Shown here: one piece after another, positions 33,005-41,468 of the stretch
Layout: each line of letters opens with the position of its first letter
How positions within the stretch are numbered: position 1 is the first letter of the stretch
NCBI RefSeq assembly: GCF_002802915.1
Contig: NZ_PEBJ01000001.1
Span: 558,001-622,000 of the forward strand
Length of the DNA stretch: 64,000 nucleotides
Direction: 5' to 3'
DNA from: Bifidobacterium felsineum
GTDB lineage: Bacteria > Actinomycetota > Actinomycetes > Actinomycetales > Bifidobacteriaceae
Program-made: the position numbers and the translations under genes
Notes under the pieces: generated by a model
The model's input: the letters and a program-made list of their open reading frames with translations, nothing else
Told to the model about the DNA's origin: nothing
The model's database searches: none

Positions 33005-35260
33005 ATGACCAGCACTGGGCGTTTTACCTTGCCTAGCGAGGAGAACTTCGCTGAGAAGACCAAGGAGCTTGCCGAGCTGTGGGGCGCGGATGCAATCCGT
33101 AATTCCGATGGCACGCATCTGGATGATGCCGTGCTTGCTCTGGGAAAGAAGATCTACAGCGCGTATTTCCCGACTCGTGCCCATAACGAGTGGATCACGC
33201 TGCATATGGATGAGACGCCGCAGGTGTATCTGCTGACCGACCGCGTTCTTGCCGAGTCGGACACTGTGGATGTTCCGCTGATGGACGGCTTCTTCGCCGA
33301 GCAGTTGAAGCCGAACCGTGATGCGGACCCGCACCGGTACTGGGAGGTTGTGGACCGTACCACCGGCGAAGTGGTCCCGACGGAACACTGGACACTGGAT
33401 GCTGATACCGACACCGTACATATAAGCGGAATCACCCCGTGGCATGAGTACACGGTGAGCTTCCTGGCCTATATCATTTGGGATCCGGTGGAAATGTACA
33501 ACCACCTGACCAACAACTGGGGTGATAAGGAACACGAGATTCCGTTCGACATTTACCATCCGGCGACCCGCAAGTTCGTGTTCGACACGTTCGAGCAGTG
33601 GTTGAAGGACAATCCGCAGGTGGATGTGGTGCGTTTTACCACGTTCTTCTACCAGTTCACCCTGCTGTTCGATCCGAAGCACCGCGAGAAGATCGTGGAC
33701 TGGTTCGGTTGCGCCTGCACGGTGAGCCCGGCCGCTCTCGATGATTTCGAGAGGGAGTACGGCTACCGTCTGCGCCCGGAGGACTTCGTGGACGGCGGCG
33801 CCTACAACAGCGCGTGGCGTGTGCCGCGCAAGGCGCAGCGCGACTGGATCGACTTCCTGTCGGGCTTCGTGCGCAGGAACGTCAAGCAACTTGCTGATAT
33901 GTCCCATGCCGCGGGCAAGGAAGCGATGATGTTCCTTGGCGACCAGTGGATCGGTACCGAGCCCTATAAGGATGGCTTCGAGAAGCTGGGTCTGGATGCC
34001 GTGGTCGGTTCCATCGGTGATGGCACCACGACCCGCATGATCGCCGATATTCCGGGCGTGCGCTACACCGAGGGACGTTTCCTGCCGTACTTCTTCCCGG
34101 ACACCTTCTACGAGGGCAACGATCCGAGCATCGAAGGCCTTGATAACTGGCGCAAGGCTCGTCGCGCGATCCTCAGGTCCCCGATCTCCCGCATGGGTTA
34201 CGGCGGCTACCTGTCCCTGGCGGCCAAGTTCCCGAAGTTCGTGGATACGGTGACCCATATCGCCGATGAGTTCCGCGACATCCACGACCGCACGGACGGC
34301 AAGGCTGCTGAAGGCGAGCTCAACGTGGCCATTCTGAACTCCTGGGGCAAGATGCGCTCCTGGATGGCGTTCACCGTGGCCCACGCATTGCCGAACAAGC
34401 AGACCTACTCCTACTACGGGATCCTGGAGTCCCTGTCCGGCATGCGTGTGAACGTGCGTTTCATCAGCTTCGATGACGTGCTCGAGTATGGCGTGGCGGA
34501 TGACATCGACGTGATCGTCACCGGCGGCCCGGTGGATACCGCCTTCACCGGCGGCGACGTGTGGGCCAACCCGAAGCTGGCCGAGACGCTGCGCGCCTGG
34601 GTGCGCGGCGGCGGTGCCCTGGTTGGTGTGGGCGAGCCGAGCTCCCTGCCGCGCTTCCAGGCTGGCCGCTTCTTCCAGCTGGCCGACGTGCTGGGCGTGG
34701 ACGAGGAGCGCTACCAGACCCTGTCCGTGGACAAGTACTTCCCGCCGGTCACCCCGGACCACTTCATCACTGCCGACGTGCCGGTCGACCCCGAGGCCCG
34801 CGAGGCCTGGGAGAAGGCCGGCTACCGGATTCCATTGTCCGGCTGCGGCGGCGGTCAGGGTATCGAGCCGTTGGGTGGCATCGACTTTGGCGAGCCGGTG
34901 CTCAACACCTATCCGATCAACGAGAAGGTGACCCTACTCCGCGCCGACAACGGTCAGGTGCAGCTCGCGGTCAACGAATACGGTGACGGCCGTGGTGTGT
35001 ACGTGTCCGGACTGCCATACTCGGCCGCCAACGCGCGCCTGCTGGAACGCATCCTCTTCTGGGCGTCCCATAACGAAGACAAGTACGCGGCATGGAGCTC
35101 CTCGAACCCGGAGTGCGAAGTCGCGCACTTCCCCGAGCGTGGCCTCTACTGTGTGATCAACAACACCGACCAACCGCAGACCACCACGGTCACCCTCGCG
35201 GACGGCAGCAGCGAGACCTTCGACCTCGAAGGCAGCGGCATCGCCTGGCGCAACGCCTGA
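33005..35260 (+). CDS. lnpA: 1,3-beta-galactosyl-N-acetylhexosamine phosphorylase (lacto-N-biose phosphorylase), GH112
   Basis: Cytoplasmic phosphorylase splitting lacto-N-biose I or galacto-N-biose with phosphate into galactose-1-phosphate and GlcNAc or GalNAc; the core enzyme for growth on human-milk and mucin glycans. From ATG 33005 it has 751 aa and Asp313 in FLGDQWIG, the same length and catalytic residue number as the characterised B. longum enzyme. The TIM barrel, Rossmann-like middle domain and C-terminal beta domain run throughout. It has its own promoter. The genes that normally follow, the N-acetylhexosamine kinase and the uridylyltransferase, are missing; galE comes next. Confidence 0.97.
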   Translation: MTSTGRFTLPSEENFAEKTKELAELWGADAIRNSDGTHLDDAVLALGKKIYSAYFPTRAHNEWITLHMDETPQVYLLTDRVLAESDTVDVPLMDGFFAEQLKPNRDADPHRYWEVVDRTTGEVVPTEHWTLDADTDTVHISGITPWHEYTVSFLAYIIWDPVEMYNHLTNNWGDKEHEIPFDIYHPATRKFVFDTFEQWLKDNPQVDVVRFTTFFYQFTLLFDPKHREKIVDWFGCACTVSPAALDDFEREYGYRLRPEDFVDGGAYNSAWRVPRKAQRDWIDFLSGFVRRNVKQLADMSHAAGKEAMMFLGDQWIGTEPYKDGFEKLGLDAVVGSIGDGTTTRMIADIPGVRYTEGRFLPYFFPDTFYEGNDPSIEGLDNWRKARRAILRSPISRMGYGGYLSLAAKFPKFVDTVTHIADEFRDIHDRTDGKAAEGELNVAILNSWGKMRSWMAFTVAHALPNKQTYSYYGILESLSGMRVNVRFISFDDVLEYGVADDIDVIVTGGPVDTAFTGGDVWANPKLAETLRAWVRGGGALVGVGEPSSLPRFQAGRFFQLADVLGVDEERYQTLSVDKYFPPVTPDHFITADVPVDPEAREAWEKAGYRIPLSGCGGGQGIEPLGGIDFGEPVLNTYPINEKVTLLRADNGQVQLAVNEYGDGRGVYVSGLPYSAANARLLERILFWASHNEDKYAAWSSSNPECEVAHFPERGLYCVINNTDQPQTTTVTLADGSSETFDLEGSGIAWRNA

Positions 35261-35267
35261 CCTGACG

Positions 35268-35312
35268 CATTGGCTCCTCTTCTTGATGAAGGGGAGCCAA
35301 TGTTCTCTTTTG
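35268..35312 (+). terminator. Intrinsic terminator of lnpA
   Basis: CATTGGCTCCTCTTC pairs with GAAGGGGAGCCAATG (one G-T pair), followed by TTCTCTTTT. lnpA is therefore transcribed as a single-gene unit here. Confidence 0.85.
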
Positions 35313-35346
35313 TGAACAAAAAGCACATGAGAACCGCTTACTGCGC

Positions 35347-35374
35347 TTGATTTTGTCGTCAAATGCAGTAAACT
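35347..35374 (+). promoter_or_regulatory. galE promoter, predicted leaderless for a leader ORF
   Basis: TTGATT (35347-35352), 16-nt spacer, TAAACT (35369-35374). Transcription would start near 35380, exactly at the ATG of the 20-codon leader ORF. Confidence 0.6.
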
Positions 35375-35379
35375 CAGTC

Positions 35380-35442
35380 ATGAAAGAACAAAAGTGCACA
35401 TTCAGGAAACAGAAGTGCACATTCTTCAAGGAGAAGACATGA
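35380..35442 (+). CDS. Candidate leader peptide (20 aa) coupled to galE
   Basis: Encodes MKEQKCTF-RKQKCTF-FKEKT, two copies of a Lys-Cys-Thr-Phe unit. Its TGA overlaps the galE ATG (ATGA), and the galE AAGGAG lies within its 3' end. The start is 5 nt behind a TAAACT box and has no Shine-Dalgarno, consistent with a leaderless message. The peptide repeat comes from a DNA repeat that could instead be an operator. Function unproven. Confidence 0.45.
   Translation: MKEQKCTFRKQKCTFFKEKT
35387..35424 (+). repeat. Two 17-nt direct repeats in the galE leader
   Basis: AACARAAGTGCACATTC occurs at 35387-35403 and 35408-35424, 21 bp apart (two helical turns). A weaker third relative, GAACAAAAAGCACAT, lies at 35314-35328. 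The GTGCAC core is palindromic. Confidence 0.8.
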
Positions 35443-36461
35443 CCACTGTTCTGGTTACGGGCGGCGCGGGCTTCATTGCCACCCACACTGACGTTGAGCT
35501 GTTGAACAAGGGATACGATGTGGTGTCCGTAGACAACTACGGCAACTCGTCTCCAATCGCTCTCGACCGCGTCGAGCAGATCACCGGCAAGAAGATCAAG
35601 CGTTACGACGGTGACGTGCGCGACGAAGCGCTGATGAACAAGATCTTCGATGAGAACCCGATCGACTGGGTCATCCATTTCGCAGGTCTCAAGGCCGTGG
35701 GCGAATCCGTCGCCAAGCCGATCGAGTACTACGACAACAACCTGTACTCCACGCTGGTGCTGCTCAAGGTGATGCGCGCCCACAACGTCAAGAAGATCAT
35801 CTTCTCGTCTTCTGCAACCGTGTACGGCACTCCGAAGGAACTGCCGATCACCGAGGAGACCCCGACCGGCGGCACCACCAACCCGTATGGCACCTCCAAG
35901 CTGTTCCAGGAGCAAATCCTGCGCGACGTGCACGTGGCCGATCCGGAGTGGACTATCGTATTGCTGCGTTACTTCAACCCGGTCGGCGCTCACGAGTCCG
36001 GCCTGCTGGGCGAGGATCCGAAGGGCATCCCGGCCAACCTGACCCCATATGTGGCCAAGGTCGCCATCGGCGAGCTCAAGGCCGTGCAGGTCTTCGGCGA
36101 CGATTACGACACCCCTGACGGCACCGGCGTGCGCGACTACATCCACGTCGTCGATCTGGCCAAGGGTCACGTGGCCGTTATCGACCACATCGAGAAGCCG
36201 GGTGTATTCACCTACAACCTGGGCACCGGCCACGGCTACTCTGTGCTCGAGGTCATCAAGGCCTACGAGAAGGCAGCCGGCCACGCGATTCCGTACGTAA
36301 TCAAGCCGCGTCGCCCCGGCGACATCGCCGCCTGCTACGCCGACGCATCCAAGGCAGCCCGTGAGCTGGATTGGAAGGCCGAGCTGACCATCGACGATAT
36401 GGCCAAGTCCTCCCTGAACTGGCAGACCAAGAACCCGAACGGTTTCCGCGACGCCAAGTGA
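35439..36461 (+). CDS. galE: UDP-glucose 4-epimerase (lnpD-type)
   Basis: Interconverts UDP-galactose and UDP-glucose (and possibly the N-acetyl forms); 340 aa short-chain dehydrogenase fold. The NAD-binding TGGAGFI motif is at the N-terminus, followed by SSSATVYG and the Tyr-x3-Lys catalytic pair in NPYGTSK, with RDYIHVVDLA later. I start at ATG 35439 after AAGGAGA. It is the last gene of the B. longum lnpABCD locus, but here it directly follows lnpA. It completes the Leloir cycle needed to use galactose-1-phosphate. Confidence 0.95.
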   Translation: MTTVLVTGGAGFIATHTDVELLNKGYDVVSVDNYGNSSPIALDRVEQITGKKIKRYDGDVRDEALMNKIFDENPIDWVIHFAGLKAVGESVAKPIEYYDNNLYSTLVLLKVMRAHNVKKIIFSSSATVYGTPKELPITEETPTGGTTNPYGTSKLFQEQILRDVHVADPEWTIVLLRYFNPVGAHESGLLGEDPKGIPANLTPYVAKVAIGELKAVQVFGDDYDTPDGTGVRDYIHVVDLAKGHVAVIDHIEKPGVFTYNLGTGHGYSVLEVIKAYEKAAGHAIPYVIKPRRPGDIAACYADASKAARELDWKAELTIDDMAKSSLNWQTKNPNGFRDAK

Positions 36462-36470
36462 CTCCTCCTC

Positions 36471-36520
36471 GGCTCCCTCTGATGAGGGAGCTGGCCGCGT
36501 AGCGGACTGAGGGAGAGACC
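36471..36520. repeat. Intergenic hairpin-type repeat after galE
   Basis: CTCCCTC/GAGGGAG hairpin with a TGAT loop, then CCGC-GTA-GCGG and ACTGAGGGAGAG. This is the most complete copy of the element also present after infB and serS. It lies between convergent genes. Confidence 0.6.
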
Positions 36521-36534
36521 TAAAACAGTCTGAT

Positions 36535-37215
36535 CTATACAATCCGCCTATCGGCGGCCCAGCGCGTGAGCTCGGTGCGGTTGGAAAGCTGAAGCTTTCT
36601 CAGCACCGAGCTCACATGCGTTTCCACGGTTTTAATCGAAATAAACAGCTCAGCGGCCACCTCTTTATAGGTGTATCCGCGGGCGATCAGCCGCATCACC
36701 TCCTGCTCGCGAGCAGACAAACGGTCCAATTCCTCGTCATGCACTGGCGCATCGGAAGCACTGCCAAACGAACCACCTTGGAATGCAGACAGCACAAACC
36801 CAGCCAATTTCGGCGAGAACACAGCGTATCCCTCATGCACTTGCTTGATTGAAGAAATCAAATCAGCGCCGGTAATGGTCTTCGTCACATACCCTCGCGC
36901 GCCGGCGCGAATCACCGAACCCACATCCTGCGGTGCGTCGGAGACGGATAATGCCAAAAACACGGTATCGGGGGAGTACGGACGGGACTTCAGCAGAATC
37001 TCAGCGCCGCCGCCGCCTTCACCACCCGGCACATGCACATCCAGTAACACCACTTGCGGTTTCACCTGCGCAATCATGGCCACCGAACCGGGCACATCCG
37101 CTGCTTGGCCCACGATATCGAACGTGTTCTGCAGCGTGGCGATTACGCCGGCGCGGAACATCTCATGGTCATCCACCACAGCAACACGAATCTTCGTTCT
37201 GTTCTCTTCGCTCAT
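36535..37215 (-). CDS. LuxR-family response regulator
   Basis: DNA-binding response regulator of 226 aa. Receiver domain with the acidic pair DD (15-16), phospho-accepting Asp59 in VVLLDVHVPGG and the conserved Lys in YVTKT. The C-terminal LuxR-type HTH starts at LSAREQEVMRLIARG and includes SIKTVETHVSSVLRKL. The ATG at 37215 overlaps the stop of the upstream sensor kinase as ATGA. With that kinase and the divergent PspC protein it forms a three-component envelope-stress-like module. Confidence 0.95.
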   Translation of the reverse strand: MSEENRTKIRVAVVDDHEMFRAGVIATLQNTFDIVGQAADVPGSVAMIAQVKPQVVLLDVHVPGGEGGGGAEILLKSRPYSPDTVFLALSVSDAPQDVGSVIRAGARGYVTKTITGADLISSIKQVHEGYAVFSPKLAGFVLSAFQGGSFGSASDAPVHDEELDRLSAREQEVMRLIARGYTYKEVAAELFISIKTVETHVSSVLRKLQLSNRTELTRWAADRRIV

Positions 37216-38534
37216 TGCTTCTCTCCTTGCTGTGAAGCAGTAGGTGCTATCGGCATATGCATGCGCACCTCGGTTCCCCATCCCGCTCTGGACACGATTT
37301 CCACTGTACCGCCGCGCCGCTCGACTCGGCCGATGATCGATTCACGAATGCCAAGACGGTCCTTCGGGATCGTACGGATATCGAATCCATTGCCATGATC
37401 GCGCACGAACACTTCCACCAGGGTTGCATTGGCCTCGCAATAGAGGGAAATCGGCTCCCCGCCATGTGTCACCGCATTCACCAGTGCCTGACGTGTGGCG
37501 TCCAGCAACGCATCGGTCTGCGCGCTTGGGCGAGCGTCTCCCACGGTCACCACCTCGATGGGCTTGCCGTGCCCGTCCTCCACCTCAGCGGCAATCGCCT
37601 TCAAGCCGGCGCTGACCGAACGATCTGAAGTGGCTCGCTCCTGATACAGCCACTCGCGCAATTCGCGTTCCTGCGCGCGCGCCAATGTGAACACGGTATC
37701 CGGTTCTTTGGAATGCAACTGAATCAACGCCAACGTCTGCAGCACGCCATCATGCAGATGCGCGGCCATATCCGCGCGCTCCTCCTCGCGCTCCTTAAGC
37801 GATTGCTCATGGGTCAGCTGCCGCAGCATCGTATTGGCCCAGGGAAGCACGGCAGTCACCATTGCCGCAATCATCACCAATCCGGATGCCATAATGCGGC
37901 GGGGTGAGGTGCCCCAGCCGATGAACGACACATTGGACACATACAAGGCCCAGCCAATGAAAATCAGTGCAAGCCCACCCAGCATCGAAAACACCTGCAT
38001 GCCTCGCGGCGCAAGATTCATCCAGGCCAGAGCGATGCCGCCGAATACCAGCAGCAGCGGCAGGATAATCGCATTATCCACGCCGGCGCTGAGCAACAGC
38101 AGACCTATAGTCATCAGAGCAAATCCGCTCAACGCCACCAATGCCGGTTTCGGTGCCCGTTTTATGGCGTCCGCCAAGGATTCCGCGCTGCCGACAATAT
38201 CTTCCGGGGGAATTGCCGAACCTTGTGCATCCACAGGACGATTGCCGTGAGCCAGAGGAGCCTGATTGATGGGCACTGTACTGGATTGTGCCGCAGCGAC
38301 TGCAATCGGATTGCCCGCTGGTACGAAAATCCACAAGAACACATAGCCGACAATGCCGGCACCGTAGAGCATCGTCAATACGATGAATGCCAAGCGCACC
38401 CATGCTACGGAAATGCCAAGGTGCAATGCAATACCTTGGCATACGCCGGTAAGCCAACGGCCACGTTTAGGGCGCAACAGCGGCATACGTGCGGGCAACA
38501 ATGGCTCGGAAGCTAGCAGTGTGGGTGAAGTCAT
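37212..38534 (-). CDS. PspC-domain sensor histidine kinase
   Basis: Membrane sensor kinase of 440 aa. Residues 20-75 form a PspC domain (RWLTGVCQGIALHLGISVAWVRLAF), then about five more helices to residue 230. The dimerisation helix has phospho-acceptor His261 in AHLHDGVLQTL and the ATPase has the N box LVNAVTHGG and the G box DHGNGFDI. HisKA_3/NarL class matches the LuxR-type partner. Start: ATG 38534 lacks a Shine-Dalgarno; Met17 is an alternative. It is divergent from another PspC protein. Confidence 0.93.
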   Translation of the reverse strand: MTSPTLLASEPLLPARMPLLRPKRGRWLTGVCQGIALHLGISVAWVRLAFIVLTMLYGAGIVGYVFLWIFVPAGNPIAVAAAQSSTVPINQAPLAHGNRPVDAQGSAIPPEDIVGSAESLADAIKRAPKPALVALSGFALMTIGLLLLSAGVDNAIILPLLLVFGGIALAWMNLAPRGMQVFSMLGGLALIFIGWALYVSNVSFIGWGTSPRRIMASGLVMIAAMVTAVLPWANTMLRQLTHEQSLKEREEERADMAAHLHDGVLQTLALIQLHSKEPDTVFTLARAQERELREWLYQERATSDRSVSAGLKAIAAEVEDGHGKPIEVVTVGDARPSAQTDALLDATRQALVNAVTHGGEPISLYCEANATLVEVFVRDHGNGFDIRTIPKDRLGIRESIIGRVERRGGTVEIVSRAGWGTEVRMHMPIAPTASQQGEKQ

Positions 38535-38647
38535 GGTTCTATTGTGCCGCGCCTAGGGAGTCATCACCGGGTTTTGAGCCTATGTTCAGGGATGAATCAG
38601 GGTGCTTTCCGGGGAGTATGGCACTGGTCAAGCGCTGTAATGGAACC

Positions 38648-40594
38648 ATGAGCAATCCGAATATGAATCAATACCAACCGCTGCGTGGCGAGTATGACCA
38701 CAGCAATAGCGCCGGCAATGGCAACATCGCTGGCAATGGCAATGGCAAAGGCAATGCCCCACGGCGCATTTTCTCATGGATTCGGTCGAGCGGCTTGATG
38801 CGAGGCGATGACCGATGGATCGGTGGCGTATGCAGTGGCATCGCCGCCCGACTTGGCTGGAGCCCTACTCTGGTGCGTGCGCTGGTCATCATCGCGACAC
38901 TGTTCTTCGGCTTCGGTGCTGCGCTCTATGCATTCGGCTGGTTCCTCATGCCGGACGTGCGCGACGGGCGCATCCTCGCTGAGGAGCTGATCGCCGGCCG
39001 ATGGGACTGGAACTGCTTGGGATGCTTTGTATTCCTTGCTGTGGCGTTGTTGATTCCAGGCGCTGGCTGGGTGAGTATCGTGGTGGCGGCGATCGCCCTG
39101 TGGTGGCTCGCGAAAAGCGGCATCCGGCAGCGTGAGGGATACGGTTTCGGTGCTCGCGGCGGACAGGCGCGCGGTGCTGCTGGACCGAATCCAGCTGCGC
39201 CTTACCCGCCGTATGGGTTCGGTGCTGACCCTGTAAATCCTCATGTTGTGCCGAACGGTATGCCATCATATGCGCCGGCTGCTCCGTATGGTTCGCCGGC
39301 ATCGTATGCGCAAGGTGTCAATCCCGGTATGGCAGCTGGTGTGCCGAATCCAATGATGAGCCAGCCGCAGCCGGCTCCCGGACCGTTTGCAGCGCAACCA
39401 GCACCTCACTATGTTTCACAAGGTGTTTCACAGAACTTCATGCAGGGGAACGCCACTGGCACTGCTGCAAGGCCTTCAACGACCTTCACCTCTGCCACGC
39501 CAGACATTGTGCCCCACAAGTCCAAGCGCCGCAAACCGGCCGGCCCAATCGTGGTGCTGAGCATTCTCGGTATTTCCTGCATCTCTTTCGCTGCGCTGAT
39601 GGGATGGATATGGTTCAACGATTTGGGCATCGAATCCATTGTGCGTTGGGGAACCGTATGGATTTCCGCGCTGTGCGTGCTGATGGGACTCGTAGTCGTA
39701 GTGCTGGGCATGAAAGGCCGGCGAACCGGAGGCCTGATTCCGCTAGGTCTTCTCGCTGGATTCTGCGCGGCATGCATGATCATGGTGTGCAGCACCTATT
39801 CGGCCTATTGGTACCACTACACGCTTGCCGATAGGCAGAACCCGGTGCAGAACATCGAACTGACGAAGCACTATGGTTCCGAAAACGCATATGACATGAA
39901 CGAAGTGCAGACCGATCGCACGTTTGCGGCTGATTCCAGTGATCGCACATTCAAGAAACTTGAGAAGGGCGTGGCATTCACCGGTGACAACTATGACCAA
40001 AGCAAGGCCATCCTCGACCTGTCCGCATGGGGTGACACGCATGCGCCGCATCAGGTGAAAACACATAACGGCAAAACCATCACCAGCAATTGCCCAGCGG
40101 GCACTATCAAGGTGGCCGCGAGAAGCGCTCAGGTGCATATCATTCTGCCGGACGGTTGCACATACGGCTTCGGCGAGGGACAGTACGGGTACATGGTCGG
40201 TCCAACCAGTGTCGGCGGCAAATACGCGCTGGTATATGACACGTCGGGTAGCTTCAACTTCAGCTTGGATGGCAGTTCGCCATTTCCCTCTGCACCGATA
40301 GGTGGAAAGAACTATGAATGGATGGGTAATCAGCCTGACTTGATGCCTGAATCCGGCCCCGAGCTGCTGATCGCCGTGCCCTACACCGTGGAGGGCCGCG
40401 TCAACGTGGTGTACGCGTCCGACTGGGAGGGAGATAGCTTCCAGACATTTGCCGACAAGTACGGCACTGAGAGCGGCAATGTTGAACGTCAGCAGTATCT
40501 GGACGAGGAAAGTGATTACGCGCCTTGGAATCAGCAGCCCGATAACTCCGGCAATGATTCCGGCAACGCCAGCAAGGAGGCGAACAATGACTGA
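38648..40594 (+). CDS. PspC-domain multi-pass membrane protein
   Basis: 648 aa. After a Gly/Asn-rich N-terminus (NSAGNGNIAGNGNGKGN), a PspC domain (residues about 58-100, DRWIGGVCSGIAARLGW) and helices to about 160, there is a Pro/Ala/Gly-rich linker (165-280), three more helices (about 300-390) and an extracytoplasmic domain of about 250 residues. The last region resembles the LiaF-like or DUF4097 beta-helical type (GTIKVAARSAQVHIILPDGCTYG). Divergent from the kinase. ATG 38648 has only a weak GGA upstream; ATG 38618 with GGGGAG is an alternative. Confidence 0.82.
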   Translation: MSNPNMNQYQPLRGEYDHSNSAGNGNIAGNGNGKGNAPRRIFSWIRSSGLMRGDDRWIGGVCSGIAARLGWSPTLVRALVIIATLFFGFGAALYAFGWFLMPDVRDGRILAEELIAGRWDWNCLGCFVFLAVALLIPGAGWVSIVVAAIALWWLAKSGIRQREGYGFGARGGQARGAAGPNPAAPYPPYGFGADPVNPHVVPNGMPSYAPAAPYGSPASYAQGVNPGMAAGVPNPMMSQPQPAPGPFAAQPAPHYVSQGVSQNFMQGNATGTAARPSTTFTSATPDIVPHKSKRRKPAGPIVVLSILGISCISFAALMGWIWFNDLGIESIVRWGTVWISALCVLMGLVVVVLGMKGRRTGGLIPLGLLAGFCAACMIMVCSTYSAYWYHYTLADRQNPVQNIELTKHYGSENAYDMNEVQTDRTFAADSSDRTFKKLEKGVAFTGDNYDQSKAILDLSAWGDTHAPHQVKTHNGKTITSNCPAGTIKVAARSAQVHIILPDGCTYGFGEGQYGYMVGPTSVGGKYALVYDTSGSFNFSLDGSSPFPSAPIGGKNYEWMGNQPDLMPESGPELLIAVPYTVEGRVNVVYASDWEGDSFQTFADKYGTESGNVERQQYLDEESDYAPWNQQPDNSGNDSGNASKEANND

Positions 40595-41363
40595 CGATAT
40601 CAATGCAACCAAGGAATTCCAGTCCGTTGAGGATATGTCTCAGACGCAGACCATTCCCACGAAGCCGAAATCAACGGAACCGGAAGTGAGCGATACCAAG
40701 GTGTTTGCATCCGTGGCTGATGACAGCCAGACCCAAGTGCTGCCCACGGCAGACGATGGTCAACAGACTCAGGTGATTGATTTTCAGGCAGCTGAGCCTC
40801 ACGATGATGAGCAGCCGGAAGCGGATACCATCGCATTGCAGTCGGTAGCCGATGTGGAGGAGCCGGACAATGCGGGAGCGGATACCACGGAAGCCACGGC
40901 AGTCACTACGCAATCTGCTGAGCCTGCGCCTGAAACTTCAGTCAAGCCGGATTTGAACGTGCCACTGATGGAAGCGTTCGCCCAGCAGACAGCTGCGCCA
41001 TCGCAGTCTCCGGACGTTGCGCCGGACAATGCCGATACCACTGACCAGCATGATTCCCACGATAAATCGGATGCACCTGCTCCAGCAGTGGCCGCTGCCG
41101 CTCCGGTAACAGCCGCCGAGATACAGCATCCCAAGCGCAAGGCCAGCGTTCCGACCATTATCTTCGGGACCCTTGGCATGGTGATCGGTGTGATTGGCCT
41201 GCTATTCGGCTGGTCATTCCCCGGGCTGCTTATCGAAAGCTTCTACATCGACCCGCGCGTGCTGACGGCCATCATTTGCGGCGGCGTTGGTGTGGTGCTG
41301 GTGATCGTGGCCATCATCTGGGCCGTTATGGGCAGCAGAAAAAAGCAGACCGGCGAACAGTGA
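40587..41363 (+). CDS. Membrane protein with repeated SQTQ-type motifs
   Basis: 258 aa, overlapping the preceding gene by 8 nt, with AAGGAGG before ATG 40587. The first 180 residues are disordered and acidic with repeats of the form S-Q-T-Q-T/V-x-P-T (MSQTQTIPT, SQTQVLPT, QQTQVIDF). Two C-terminal transmembrane helices follow (about 190-215 and 228-248), ending in a basic tail. Probably a partner of the PspC protein. The Thr-rich repeats could be phosphorylation or protein-binding sites; this is inference. Confidence 0.75.
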   Translation: MTDDINATKEFQSVEDMSQTQTIPTKPKSTEPEVSDTKVFASVADDSQTQVLPTADDGQQTQVIDFQAAEPHDDEQPEADTIALQSVADVEEPDNAGADTTEATAVTTQSAEPAPETSVKPDLNVPLMEAFAQQTAAPSQSPDVAPDNADTTDQHDSHDKSDAPAPAVAAAAPVTAAEIQHPKRKASVPTIIFGTLGMVIGVIGLLFGWSFPGLLIESFYIDPRVLTAIICGGVGVVLVIVAIIWAVMGSRKKQTGEQ

Positions 41364-41374
41364 TTTCCTATATG

Positions 41375-41397
41375 GGCTCCTCTCGGTGAGAGGAGCC
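41375..41397. terminator. Hairpin after the PspC gene pair
   Basis: GGCTCCTCTC / GAGAGGAGCC with a GGT loop, the same family as those at 12666, 35268 and 61358. Confidence 0.65.
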
Positions 41398-41468
41398 TTG
41401 ATCTGTGTTGCAACTGGGCAGTACTGCGAGTACACCTATGTTGCGTTGCGCAAGCGGAAAGGATTGCA

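Noticed and set aside
32985-33008. Seven-codon frame ending ATGA on lnpA
   Set aside because: Its ATG is 2 nt after the TATAAT box, upstream of the likely transcript start, so it would not be in the mRNA. It shows that ATGA overlaps can arise by chance, so the leader claims at galE and rnhA need experimental support.
32957-34762. 601-residue open frame opposite lnpA
   Set aside because: Antisense shadow of a strongly biased gene that covers the whole frame; no motif.
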